Positions 17,650 to 27,200 of a stretch of DNA of 64,000 bases are shown piece after piece (position 1 is the stretch's first letter; every line of letters begins with the position of its first letter). The notes beneath the pieces were generated by a model. That model had not been told where the DNA came from, searched no databases, and saw nothing but the letters and a program-made list of their open reading frames with translations. This stretch comes from Eubacterium sp. (GTDB lineage Bacteria; Bacillota; Clostridia; Lachnospirales; Lachnospiraceae), in the NCBI GenBank assembly GCA_021769425.1, contig JAETSX010000030.1:1-64000 (forward strand). Reading direction: 5' to 3'. Made by a program: the position numbers and the translations under genes.

Positions 17650-18642
17650 CTATTTTGCAATTCCAAAATGTTGATAAGCAAAATCAGCGGCCACTCTGCC
17701 TTTGGGCGTACGGTTGATAAACCCGTTTTTCACCAGATAAGGCTCATATACGTCTTCAATCGTTCCTGCATCTTCCCCCAAAGATGCGGCAAGGGTATCC
17801 AGACCTACCGGCCCGCCCTGGAACTTCTCAATCATTGTCAGCAGGATATTCCGGTCATTCTGATCCAGCCCGAATTTGTCCACTTCCAGCAAATCCAGCG
17901 CAAAAACCGCCACTTCCCGGTTAATTTTCCCATCGTATTTTACCTGGGCGAAATCCCGCACCCGTTTCAGCAGACGGTTGGCAAGCCTTGGCGTTCCTCT
18001 GGAACGTCTTGCCAGCTCAAAAGCTCCCTCCTCGTCAATTTCCACTTCCAGTTTCACTGCAGAGTGAAGGATAATCGTCTTTAATTCCTCCGGATTATAG
18101 AATTCCAGATGATCCACAACCCCGAACCGATCCCGCAGAGGAGCAGACAAAAGCCCTGCCCTTGTGGTGGCTCCCACCAGGGTAAAATGAGGCAGATCCA
18201 GGCGAATGGACCGGGCTGTGGCCCCTTTACCAATCATAATGTCAATGACGTAATCTTCCATGGCAGGGTAAAGAACTTCTTCCACCTGCCGGTTCAGCCT
18301 GTGGATTTCGTCCACAAATAAAATATCCCCTTCCTGCAGGCCGCTTAAAATTGCAGCCATTTCCCCAGGCTTTCCAATGGCAGGCCCGGAAGTAATTTTC
18401 ATATGTACATTCATTTCATTGGCGATAATTCCCGCCAATGTGGTTTTTCCAAGTCCGGGCGGTCCGTAAAACAGCACATGATCCAGGGGTTCCCCTCTCT
18501 GTTTTGCCGCTTCGATGTAGATTTTCAGCGTTTTCTTCGCTTTTTCCTGTCCGATGTACTCTTCCAGTCTCTGAGGACGCAGGCTGGTTTCTATTTTCAG
18601 ATCCTCCTCCTGAATCTGGGTGGAAATGACACGTTTTTCCAT
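17650..18642 (-). CDS. ruvB: Holliday junction branch migration helicase RuvB
   Basis: 330 residues. Hexameric AAA+ motor that drives branch migration with RuvA. RuvB signatures are clear: [13 protein letters not shown], Walker [14 protein letters not shown], Walker [10 protein letters not shown], sensor [19 protein letters not shown], and the C-terminal winged helix (NRTPKGRVA). The start follows AAAGGAA. It begins 25 bases after ruvA, forming the standard ruvAB unit. Confidence 0.98.
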   Translation of the reverse strand: MEKRVISTQIQEEDLKIETSLRPQRLEEYIGQEKAKKTLKIYIEAAKQRGEPLDHVLFYGPPGLGKTTLAGIIANEMNVHMKITSGPAIGKPGEMAAILSGLQEGDILFVDEIHRLNRQVEEVLYPAMEDYVIDIMIGKGATARSIRLDLPHFTLVGATTRAGLLSAPLRDRFGVVDHLEFYNPEELKTIILHSAVKLEVEIDEEGAFELARRSRGTPRLANRLLKRVRDFAQVKYDGKINREVAVFALDLLEVDKFGLDQNDRNILLTMIEKFQGGPVGLDTLAASLGEDAGTIEDVYEPYLVKNGFINRTPKGRVAADFAYQHFGIAK

Positions 18643-18667
18643 GAGAAAAGTTCCTTTCTGTATAAGG

Positions 18668-19273
18668 TTAAAGCATCTGCTTTAAGGCGGCTTTCAGCGC
18701 TTCCTCCACCGTAATATCCTGAGTCAGTTCTACACTGTTTACCGCCTTTAATGCCTCTGAGGATGAATAGCCTAAAGCAACCAATGCCTGTACCGCCTCA
18801 CTCTTCACGCCGGACAGAGAATTGCCCGTATCCTCTGCAGCATTTACCAGCTTCTGTTCCAAAGCATCTTCCAGCTTTAACTTATCCTTTAATTCCAGAA
18901 TTACCCTCTGGGCTGTTTTATTGCCAATGCCCGGCGCCTTGGCAATGGCTTTGGCATCCTCCCCCAGAACCGCAAAGCGAAGATCGTCAGGAGTCATTAC
19001 CGTTAAAACCGCCAGCGCGCCTTTGGGACCGATGCCGCTGACCGAAAGAAGAAGCCGGAAAATATTTAAATCATCCCGGGTCTGAAAACCATACAGTTCC
19101 ATCAGTTCTTCTTTTACATGAAGATACGTGTATATTTTCACGTTCTGCCCGGTTCCGGTAAAATTATCGATCATACTGGCCGGAATATGGACGTTATAAC
19201 CAATGCCGTTAACTTCAACTACAATGGTATCTTCCAAAATCTCAACCAATTCCCCTTTCAGATAAGAATACAT
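18668..19273 (-). CDS. ruvA: Holliday junction DNA-binding protein RuvA
   Basis: 201 residues. Tetrameric junction-binding subunit that recruits RuvB. The N-terminal OB fold begins [19 protein letters not shown], the helix-hairpin-helix region contains [12 protein letters not shown] and [19 protein letters not shown], and the C-terminal UBA-like domain ([19 protein letters not shown]) contacts RuvB. An AAGGGA site lies 11 bases before the ATG, somewhat far. No ruvC is present, as usual in Firmicutes. The 155-base gap to miaB holds nothing I can identify. Confidence 0.97.
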   Translation of the reverse strand: MYSYLKGELVEILEDTIVVEVNGIGYNVHIPASMIDNFTGTGQNVKIYTYLHVKEELMELYGFQTRDDLNIFRLLLSVSGIGPKGALAVLTVMTPDDLRFAVLGEDAKAIAKAPGIGNKTAQRVILELKDKLKLEDALEQKLVNAAEDTGNSLSGVKSEAVQALVALGYSSSEALKAVNSVELTQDITVEEALKAALKQML

Positions 19274-19428
19274 GATATCTTTTATCCCTTCTAACCTAAT
19301 TCCGTAACATGAGCTTCACGTTACAGGAGACTCTAAGGATGAACTTAACCTTATTTCATCTATTACTCCGGCGGTTAAATATCGCAGTTTTTACTTGTCT
19401 AAATTTCCGCAGACTTCATGCTGCAAAT

Positions 19429-20877
19429 TCATTCCTCTGCTTCCCCGTAAAAGTAAAATCCCCTGCATTCCTTTAACTTCACGTTAACAAGTTTGCCGAT
19501 CATCTCATCCGTTCCTGGCAAATGCACAATAAAGTTGCTGCTTAGCCTTCCGGTTACCAGAGTTTCATCCTGTTCATTCACCTCTTCCACCAGAACAGGC
19601 TCTGTCTTTCCGGTATAGGCATCCGCTTTCTGAGCGGCAATCCTCTGCACTTCCTTTAAGAGTCTTTGGAACCGATCCTTTACTGCATTTTCCGGAACCT
19701 GATTCTCTTTGGCGGCCGCCGGCGTTCCGGTGCGTTTGGAATAAATAAAGGTAAATGCGCTTTCATATTCCACCTGCTTCACCACATCCATAGTTTCCAG
19801 AAAATCCTCTTCTGTCTCGCCGGGAAATCCAACAATAATATCTGTGGTCAATGCAATTCCCGGCACCGCCTCCCGTATCTTCTTTACCAGGGATAAGTAC
19901 TGTTCTTTGTCATACTGACGGTTCATCTCTTTCAGAATACGGCTGCTGCCGGACTGGAGAGGCAGATGCAGATGACGGCAGATCTTTTTCGAATTCCTCA
20001 TCACCTCTATCAATTCCTCTGACAGATCCTTGGGGTGAGAAGTCATAAACCTGATACGTTTAATTCCTTCGATTTTCTCTATTCTTTTGAGCAATTCTGC
20101 AAAAGTTATCGGCTCATTTAAGGTTTTGCCGTAAGAGTTCACATTCTGCCCCAGAAGCATAACCTCCACAACGCCATCTGCCGCAAGCCGTTCAATTTCC
20201 AGAAGAATATCCTCGGGCTTTCGGCTCCGCTCCCTTCCCCGTACATAAGGAACAATGCAATAACTACAGAAATTATTGCATCCAAACATAATATTAACTC
20301 CTGATTTAAAATTATATTTTCTCTCAACCGGCAAATCTTCCACAATTTTATCGGTATCCTTCCAGATGTCGATTACCATTCTCTGCTGGGTCAGTGAGAT
20401 TTCCAAAAGTTCTGCAAATTTATAGATGTTGTGCGTGCCGAATACCAGATTGACAAAAGGATAGCTCTTCTGCAGTTTCTCAAGAACCTCAGGCTCCTGC
20501 ATCATACAGCCGCAAAGAGCAATCTTCATGTGAGGATGGCGTTTCTTATAAACGTTCAGATATCCCAGACGCCCCCAGACTTTGTTGTTGGCGTTTTCCC
20601 GCACCGTGCAGGTATTGTACAGGACAAAATCCGCCTCCTCGCTGTCCGACTGCTCAAATCCGATGTTTTCCAGAATTCCCATCAGTTTCTCTGAATCTCT
20701 GGCATTCATCTGACAGCCGAAGGTTTGAATAAACGCGGTCGGGAGACGTCCGTTCTTCCGTTCAAACTTCCGAACCCATTTCCGGCATTTTGCCATGTAA
20801 TAGTATTGCCTGTCTGGTTCCTCTATGGGTGGTTCCGCATTTATATCTATTTTATCTAAATTAATTTCCTGATACAT
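19429..20877 (-). CDS. miaB: tRNA (N6-isopentenyl adenosine 37) methylthiotransferase MiaB
   Basis: 482 residues. Radical SAM enzyme that adds a methylthio group to i6A37 in tRNA. Order: UPF0004 domain with FIQTFGCQMNARDSE and NTCTVRENA, plus CGCM (second cluster cysteines); radical SAM core with GCNNFCSYCIVPYVRGRE (CX3CX2C); TRAM domain at the C-terminus (about 410-475). A 40-residue N-terminal extension before the first conserved block is usual for Clostridia MiaB. It is separated from pfp by a terminator, so it is probably read from its own promoter. No miaA is nearby. Confidence 0.96.
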   Translation of the reverse strand: MYQEINLDKIDINAEPPIEEPDRQYYYMAKCRKWVRKFERKNGRLPTAFIQTFGCQMNARDSEKLMGILENIGFEQSDSEEADFVLYNTCTVRENANNKVWGRLGYLNVYKKRHPHMKIALCGCMMQEPEVLEKLQKSYPFVNLVFGTHNIYKFAELLEISLTQQRMVIDIWKDTDKIVEDLPVERKYNFKSGVNIMFGCNNFCSYCIVPYVRGRERSRKPEDILLEIERLAADGVVEVMLLGQNVNSYGKTLNEPITFAELLKRIEKIEGIKRIRFMTSHPKDLSEELIEVMRNSKKICRHLHLPLQSGSSRILKEMNRQYDKEQYLSLVKKIREAVPGIALTTDIIVGFPGETEEDFLETMDVVKQVEYESAFTFIYSKRTGTPAAAKENQVPENAVKDRFQRLLKEVQRIAAQKADAYTGKTEPVLVEEVNEQDETLVTGRLSSNFIVHLPGTDEMIGKLVNVKLKECRGFYFYGEAEE

Positions 20878-20949
20878 ATCTCCTGACTTTCTCCTTTATC
20901 TGGCTCATGTGGCATCATTCCTCCAAAGTTCCGCATACAGGCGCGCCCT

Positions 20950-20994
20950 GTAAAAGAAGAACCCCTGAATGTACCATGAATACTTCAAGGGTTC
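20950..20994 (-). terminator. Terminator of pfp
   Basis: An 11-base-pair stem (20984-20994 with 20959-20969, GAACCCTTGAA with one G-U) on the minus strand, followed by TTCTTTTAC. Confidence 0.8.
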
Positions 20995-21022
20995 AACGTT
21001 TCATATTCTCTCAAAAATTACC

Positions 21023-22270
21023 TTACAGCTGTTCCTGAAATCCAGGCTTGTACAAATGACGCGGAATTCCATCTACCATAACCGGTGAAACATCCCCCTG
21101 AATCAGAGGCTTCACATAAGTTACAAATTCATCTGTCACATAAGTGCCGTCCTTAGTTACCCAATTTCTTGGCACAAGCTTCTCGTCATTTGCAATCTTA
21201 TGTACATCCTTGACTGCTGTGGTGCTCTGGTAAGGATCGTCAGAGATTCTCTCTAACACTACCATCTTGCCGGTATCGCCTTCGTCGGCTGCTTTCACCG
21301 CTGCGCCGCCAACCTGATAAGCTTCCAGAATGTCAACCCGGGAAGCGGAATGGGAAGCGGAACGCTGCAACGTGCTCAGTTCAATGGCACGGGTCTTGCA
21401 TCCAATCTCTCCTGCCACAAAATTAGCAAGGTAAGCGGCTGTTCCGGAAAGCTGTTTGTGTCCGAAAGCATCCACAAAATCCACGCTGTTTCCGAGTTCG
21501 CATACATATTTTCCATCCGGCGTCCGAATTCCTTCAGAAACTGCCACTACTACAGAAGATTTCTTCTCCAGCAGCTTGCGGATCTTCGCAATAAATTTCT
21601 CTATGTCAAAGGACAGTTCCGGAAGGTAAATCAAATCGGGACCCATACTGTCCTCACCCTTTGCCAGCGCTGCTGCGCCGGTCAGCCAGCCTGCGTTGCG
21701 GCCCATAATCTCAATAATGGTAACCAGTCCCTTGTTGTACTCCAGGCAGAAACTGTCGCAGATAATTTCTTTCACAGAAGTGCCGATATATTTCGCTGCG
21801 CTTCCGTATCCCGGCGTATGGTCTGTCAATGCCAGGTCATTGTCAATGGTTTTAGGACATCCGATAAACCGTACAGTCTGTCCGGTAATAATTGCATAAT
21901 CAGATAATTTCTTAATGGTGTCCATGGAATCATTTCCGCCGATATAGATAAACGCTTCGATATCAAGCTTATTCAAAATCTCAAAAATCTTCTCATACAC
22001 GCCCATATCTTCATGGATTTCCGGCAGTTTATAACGGCAGGAACCCAGATAAGCAGCCGGTGTACGTTTCAAAAGTTCAGCATCCAGTTCATTGGTAATG
22101 TGCTCTGAAAGATCGATATATCTTTCCTGGAGAAGCCCCTGGATTCCATGGAGCATACCATATACTTTCTTAGCCCCACGGTCTTTGGCTGTTCTATATA
22201 CCCCTGCAAGACTGGAATTAATTGCGGCGGTAGGGCCGCCTGACTGTCCTACGATTACATTGCGTTTCAT
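21023..22270 (-). CDS. pfp: Diphosphate-dependent phosphofructokinase
   Basis: 415 residues. Phosphorylates fructose 6-phosphate, most likely with pyrophosphate. The N-terminus NVIVGQSGGPTAAINSSLAG and YIGGNDSMDT give the phosphoryl-donor site; the catalytic block reads GCPKTIDNDL, where Lys replaces the Gly of ATP-dependent enzymes (PGTIDND), the known mark of PPi use. MGRNAGWL follows as in the family. GGAGGTG precedes the ATG by five bases. It has its own promoter and terminator and is therefore monocistronic. Confidence 0.92.
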   Translation of the reverse strand: MKRNVIVGQSGGPTAAINSSLAGVYRTAKDRGAKKVYGMLHGIQGLLQERYIDLSEHITNELDAELLKRTPAAYLGSCRYKLPEIHEDMGVYEKIFEILNKLDIEAFIYIGGNDSMDTIKKLSDYAIITGQTVRFIGCPKTIDNDLALTDHTPGYGSAAKYIGTSVKEIICDSFCLEYNKGLVTIIEIMGRNAGWLTGAAALAKGEDSMGPDLIYLPELSFDIEKFIAKIRKLLEKKSSVVVAVSEGIRTPDGKYVCELGNSVDFVDAFGHKQLSGTAAYLANFVAGEIGCKTRAIELSTLQRSASHSASRVDILEAYQVGGAAVKAADEGDTGKMVVLERISDDPYQSTTAVKDVHKIANDEKLVPRNWVTKDGTYVTDEFVTYVKPLIQGDVSPVMVDGIPRHLYKPGFQEQL

Positions 22271-22314
22271 ATTCGCACCTCCAAATTTATAGTTTACGCA
22301 AACTCATAACATTC

Positions 22315-22343
22315 ATTATACCAAAAAAATATCTGTTATACAA
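22315..22343 (-). promoter_or_regulatory. Sigma-A promoter of pfp
   Basis: Minus-strand TTGTAT (22338-22343), 17-base spacer, TATAAT (22315-22320), 45 bases before the pfp start and immediately after the end of the RsbW-like gene. Confidence 0.8.
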
Positions 22344-22348
22344 GTATA

Positions 22349-22762
22349 TCATTTCTCCATTTTCTTTTTTATCGTCAAAATATTCTGTCCGTCCCTGTAT
22401 TCATAAGCAATGTCATCCATACTCTTCTTTACCATATAAATTCCAAGCCCGCCGATCTCCCGCTCTTCTGCAGGCGCGGAAATGTCCGGATCTGCTTTTG
22501 TCAGAGGATCATAAGGAATACCCCCATCGATAAAGGTAATGACTGCCCGGAGAGGCTCCTGCTCCACTTCCACCCGGACTGTGGCCAGCCCCACATCAGG
22601 ATTGTAAGCATAATGGGCAATATTGCCAAACAGCTCGTCAATGGCAATGTCGATCTGCATCCGGATTTTCATGGGGCAGCCGATTTTTTCTAACTGCTCA
22701 TCCACAAAATCTGTCACCTGCCCGATATTCTCAACGGCTGCGTCAATGGTTAATTCTTTCAT
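22349..22762 (-). CDS. RsbW-like anti-sigma factor / serine-protein kinase
   Basis: 137 residues. GHKL ATPase-fold kinase of the RsbW/SpoIIAB class, which phosphorylates a STAS antagonist and sequesters a partner such as a sigma factor. The N box reads AIDELFGNIAHYAY, the G1 box FIDGGIPYDP and the G2 box GGLGIYMVKKSMDDI. The start overlaps the PP2C stop by four bases (ATGA), giving tight coupling. The partner STAS gene expected for this switch is not adjacent; a truncated one lies 8.5 kb away at 31321-31596. Confidence 0.9.
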   Translation of the reverse strand: MKELTIDAAVENIGQVTDFVDEQLEKIGCPMKIRMQIDIAIDELFGNIAHYAYNPDVGLATVRVEVEQEPLRAVITFIDGGIPYDPLTKADPDISAPAEEREIGGLGIYMVKKSMDDIAYEYRDGQNILTIKKKMEK

Positions 22763-24213
22763 ACCTTCTCCTCTCTCCGCCTCATCTTTGCCTTAAACTC
22801 CAGGCACAGCATGGTAATATCGTCAAACTGAGGGGCGTTTCCTACAAATGCATCAATATCCTTCTTCACTGCCTGCAAAATAGAAACCGGTTCCTTGCCG
22901 CCGCATTTGTTCAGAATTTTTGATAGCCGCTCCATGCCATAGAGTTCATTGCCCGCATTGGTCGCTTCCGTCACTCCGTCCGTATACTGGAAAATTTTGT
23001 CCCCTTCTTCTAACATCATGCTTCCGGCCTTATAGGAAATACCTTCCATTCCTGCCAGCACAAATCCCGGCCGGATTCTGTATCCCTTGAATTCTTCTCC
23101 TGCTTTCCTGATAAAAGGCATCTCATGACCCGCATTGACAAATCGGAATTCCCCGGTCTCCAAATCCAGCACTCCTTCAAAAGCAGTAATAAACATCCCC
23201 TCGCTGTTGGATTCGCACAATAAATTGTTTACCTCGGTAAACACCTCTCCCAGATCCCGTTTGGGCCTGGTATGATCCTTGATCAGCGTTTTGCCGATTA
23301 CCATAAATAATGCAGCAGGAACGCCTTTTCCGGAAACGTCCGCCATCACAATGGCAAGGTGGCTGTCATCCACCATAAAAAAATCGTAAAAATCACCGCC
23401 TACCTCTTTGGCCGGATCCATCGTGGCGTAAATGTCCACCTCCTTCCGATCCGGAAAAGGAGGAAAAATACAGGGCAGCATGGATTTCTGGATATTTGCG
23501 GCAACTCCCAGTTCCGCCGCACTCTTCATCGCCCTGGAACTTTGCAGGACAGAATAGTACAAAAGCCAGAATTCGATTGCAAAAATCAGGCAGATGGTCA
23601 GATAAAGCGGAAAAAACCATCGATTATCCGGATAAATATTATTCCGGTTGGTACATAAATTTATCAGATAAAAACCCAAGACGGAAACTGCCGGAGCAGC
23701 CACAAAGCTGCAGAGGTTCCCTTCCAGGCTTTTAATCATATCCTGCAGAGGCTTCCGCAGAAACTGCCGGTACAGTAAAAAGAACAACGTATACACCGCC
23801 AGTTTAACGCGGATAAAAAACAACAGATTCGGTATGTCATAAGGGCTGTTTGTAATCAGCCCCAGCCGTCTGCCCACCACGGTATCTGTGGTGCCGCAGA
23901 ACATAAAGGTACATACATTGTCAATCAGGCAGGCTGTCAGAGAAACAAACAGCTTTTCCGAAATAGTTCCCTCGTAAAATAAAATTACAAACAGAACCAC
24001 CAAAGCCGTCAATCCCAGAATTCCCACCGTATCATCCGTCAGATTAATGCGATAAGCCACAAATGCAGTTACATACCCGATGACCGCCGCCGCGCTCCAC
24101 AGCGCCATCATGATTTTTCCGGAATACTTTGCCTTCAGCGTAATTGCGGACAGCATCGCGCCGAACACGGAAGCCAGAAATACAGCAAAACTCCAAAGTG
24201 CAGTTGTTATCAT
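22759..24213 (-). CDS. Membrane PP2C-type serine phosphatase (SpoIIE/RsbU-like)
   Basis: 484 residues. Six to seven hydrophobic helices occupy about residues 5-225, followed by a cytoplasmic PPM/PP2C domain with QKSMLPCIFPPFP, VGGDFYDFF, MADVSGKGVPAALFM, QYTDGVTEA and the metal-binding end QFDDITMLCL. Such enzymes dephosphorylate STAS proteins and so release the target held by an RsbW kinase. ATG 24213 follows AGGAGG by eight bases; a GTG three codons earlier falls inside that site. It starts 12 bases after the NRPS stop, so it is cotranscribed with the NRPS. The membrane part may sense a ligand; no extracellular sensor domain is recognised. Confidence 0.9.
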   Translation of the reverse strand: MITTALWSFAVFLASVFGAMLSAITLKAKYSGKIMMALWSAAAVIGYVTAFVAYRINLTDDTVGILGLTALVVLFVILFYEGTISEKLFVSLTACLIDNVCTFMFCGTTDTVVGRRLGLITNSPYDIPNLLFFIRVKLAVYTLFFLLYRQFLRKPLQDMIKSLEGNLCSFVAAPAVSVLGFYLINLCTNRNNIYPDNRWFFPLYLTICLIFAIEFWLLYYSVLQSSRAMKSAAELGVAANIQKSMLPCIFPPFPDRKEVDIYATMDPAKEVGGDFYDFFMVDDSHLAIVMADVSGKGVPAALFMVIGKTLIKDHTRPKRDLGEVFTEVNNLLCESNSEGMFITAFEGVLDLETGEFRFVNAGHEMPFIRKAGEEFKGYRIRPGFVLAGMEGISYKAGSMMLEEGDKIFQYTDGVTEATNAGNELYGMERLSKILNKCGGKEPVSILQAVKKDIDAFVGNAPQFDDITMLCLEFKAKMRRREEKV

Positions 24214-24225
24214 TTCATTCACCTC

Positions 24226-27200
24226 CTAAAACATATCAAGAGAATTCAGGGCATCAATGCATTTCTCCAGATATTCTTCTGTTACAGGCAACCAATGCTC
24301 TCCCAATGCTTCCAATGTCTTCTGGGTTAATTCCTGGGACATTGCAGTATCAAGATACCGGCTGTCCGGCCGTTCCATCAGCAGCCCTTCTACCTGTTCC
24401 TGCCGCTTCGGATCTGCCCTTATTATCGAAAATTCCTTTTCAAATTCCTGATCCGGCAGCACAGAAACTTCAAATCCCTGCCGTTTTAAGGCTGCAAAAA
24501 TCCTGGAAAATTCCACCTCTTCCCTCGGATAAACATGATAAATGCCATGAGGGTTCTCAACCTCCAGCAAAACCCCAATCATACGAGCCACCTCATCCAC
24601 CAGGCTGAAATTTACCCCCGCCTGGTACAAGGATTGAGGCACAATCCCCATTTTCACATAAGAAGAAAGCTGCCTGGTGAAATTATTTGACTTCATGTTC
24701 ATCTGAAATTCCCCGTCCCGGCTGCGTCCCTGCAAATTGCCTACCCGCATGATTTTAAACCGCAGATTTCGTTTCAGACCCGCCCGGATCATCTCATATT
24801 CCGCCATAAACTTGGAATAAATGTACTGGCTGTGAATTTCCTGTCCTGCAAACAAATAATGCTCTGTAAACAAAGGCAATTCCGTTTCCGCCCGGTGTAC
24901 GCCGGAAACACTGATGGTGGACACCTGAACCAGCTCCGCATCCTTTTCCAGAGCAAATCCGATCAAGTTGCGGATACCGTCAATATTCACTTTCTCCAGA
25001 ACATCGCCGTAAGCCACATGAGCCACATTTGCTGCAGCATTTACAATCAAATCAATCGGCTCTTCGAATAGTCCTTCCGACAGGCCGCTTTCCGTAATAT
25101 CTCCTTCCGCCACCTGCCATTTTATGCCGTAACTGTCCGCAAAATCATTCTCTCCATAATAAAACAGAGCATTTTTGACCCTCTTTTGAGCATCCAGTTT
25201 TCCTTTGGGCCTTGCCAAACAGATAATTTTATCAAATCGCTCCGGATTTCTCAGAAAATCAATTAAAATGTGAACCCCCAGATATCCGGTGACTCCAGTC
25301 AGCAGAATTACGCCCGGTTTTCTGGTTTTCAGCGGCTCCTCCCGCTTCCAAAATGCATCAAATCCTTTGTAATCCAGTGTTTCTATGGGATAGCCTTTCT
25401 TTTCTTTCGTTTGATTTGTAAGCTTTTCCGCAATCTGTCCGGGAGTAGGATATGCATAAATATCCTGGACTTCCAGTTCTAATTTTCCTCCGGTTCCCAT
25501 CAGCCGCTCAATTTCAAGAATCAGCTCCATTACCATCAAAGAATCGCCGCCTGATTCAAAGAAATTGTCTTTGACTCCTATCTGCCGCTGTTTCAATATT
25601 TTTTCAAACGCCCGGCACACAGCATGTTCCGCCTCTGTTTCAGGCGCCGTGTAGCTGCGTTTCCGTACAATCTCAATTGTTTCCAGCGCTTTCATATCCA
25701 GCTTTCCTCCCGGAGTCTGGGGCATGGAAGGAAGCTGAACCAAAACTTCCGGCACCATATAGGCAGTCAGCCTGCTTCTCATATATTCCTGCAGCTTTCC
25801 GCTGATATCTTCTGTTTTTTCCAGCGCTGTGAAAAATCCGGCCAGATATTCCGTTTCCTTCTCCCGTTTCACAATGCAGGCAGTCTGGCGGATTCCCGGA
25901 TATGCCGCCATTACTGATTCAATTTCTGATAATTCAATGCGCAGTCCCCGCAGCTTCACCTGACGGTCGCAGCGCCCATGGTAAATCAGCCGTCCGTCCT
26001 CCAGAAAATGCCCCAGATCTCCGGTACGGTACACCATTCTGCCCCCAGTCTCTACAAATTTCCTGCGGGTTTCCTCTTCTCTTCCCCAATAGCCCAGTCC
26101 AAGCCCCTTTCCATATACGCAGATTTCGCCCACTGCGCCCCATGGCATTAAACCCCCGTTATGATTCAACAAAAAGATACCGGTATTTCCAATGGGCCTG
26201 CCAATGCTCTCTGTATCTCCTGCTTCGGTAATAGTAGCGCCAATGGTAGTTTCCGTAGGGCCGTACCCATTGTAGATACGAATATGATACTGTTCTTTCA
26301 GCCTGCGTGCCAGTTCCGAAGGAAGCGCTTCCCCCGCTGACAATATCATGCTGATTTTCTCCATAGCCTTCCGAAATTCCGGATGCTCTAAATACTCAGC
26401 GATTCTGGAAGGCGTACAATGCAGCATATCCGCCCCATGCTTTTGAATATGCTCCGCAAGAGTCCTTGCGTCCAGCATTGCCGTCTCATTCCCCAGCTCC
26501 ACAAATTTGCCATTGAACAGGGGCACGAAGAATTCAAACAGGGAAATGTCAAAACAGACAGAACCAATGGCCACAATCCCTTTGCCATGTGCCGCTGCAT
26601 CCCGGTTAAAAGGATTATTGTCAGGATGCACAATATTTACAATCCCTCTGTGAGACAGCATTACTCCTTTGGGCCATCCGGTAGTGCCGGAAGTATAAAT
26701 CATATAGGCAAGATCCTCCTGTCTTATCCGGGGCAGCTCTGTTCTTTTGCTGCGGATCAGTTCCTCCACATCCACATAAGCATACTGCTTTGCCGCGTTT
26801 ACCTTCCCGGAAGAGATTAGAAGGGAAGCATGGCTGTCCTCAAGAATATATTTCACCCGATCCTCAGGATAAGCCGGATCCACCGGAATAAAAGCCGCGC
26901 CGGATTTGCTGATGCCAAACAGGGTGGGGAGCAGAAAGTGATCCCGTTTCAGCATAAAAGCCACCGTGTCTCCCGAACCTACGCCCCGTGCAGCCAGTCC
27001 GGATGCAACCTGCGCCGCCAGTTTTTCCAGTTCCTGAAATGTGTACATCACTTCCCCGGCATATACTGCGGGACGATGGGGATACCTTTGAGCCGCCTGC
27101 GCCAAAAGAGAAGGAATGGTTGCATTTTCATCTATCTCATACTGTTTTCCAACATTCCGGGAGAGACATGCCCTTTCCCGTTCCCCGATTATAGAAATAT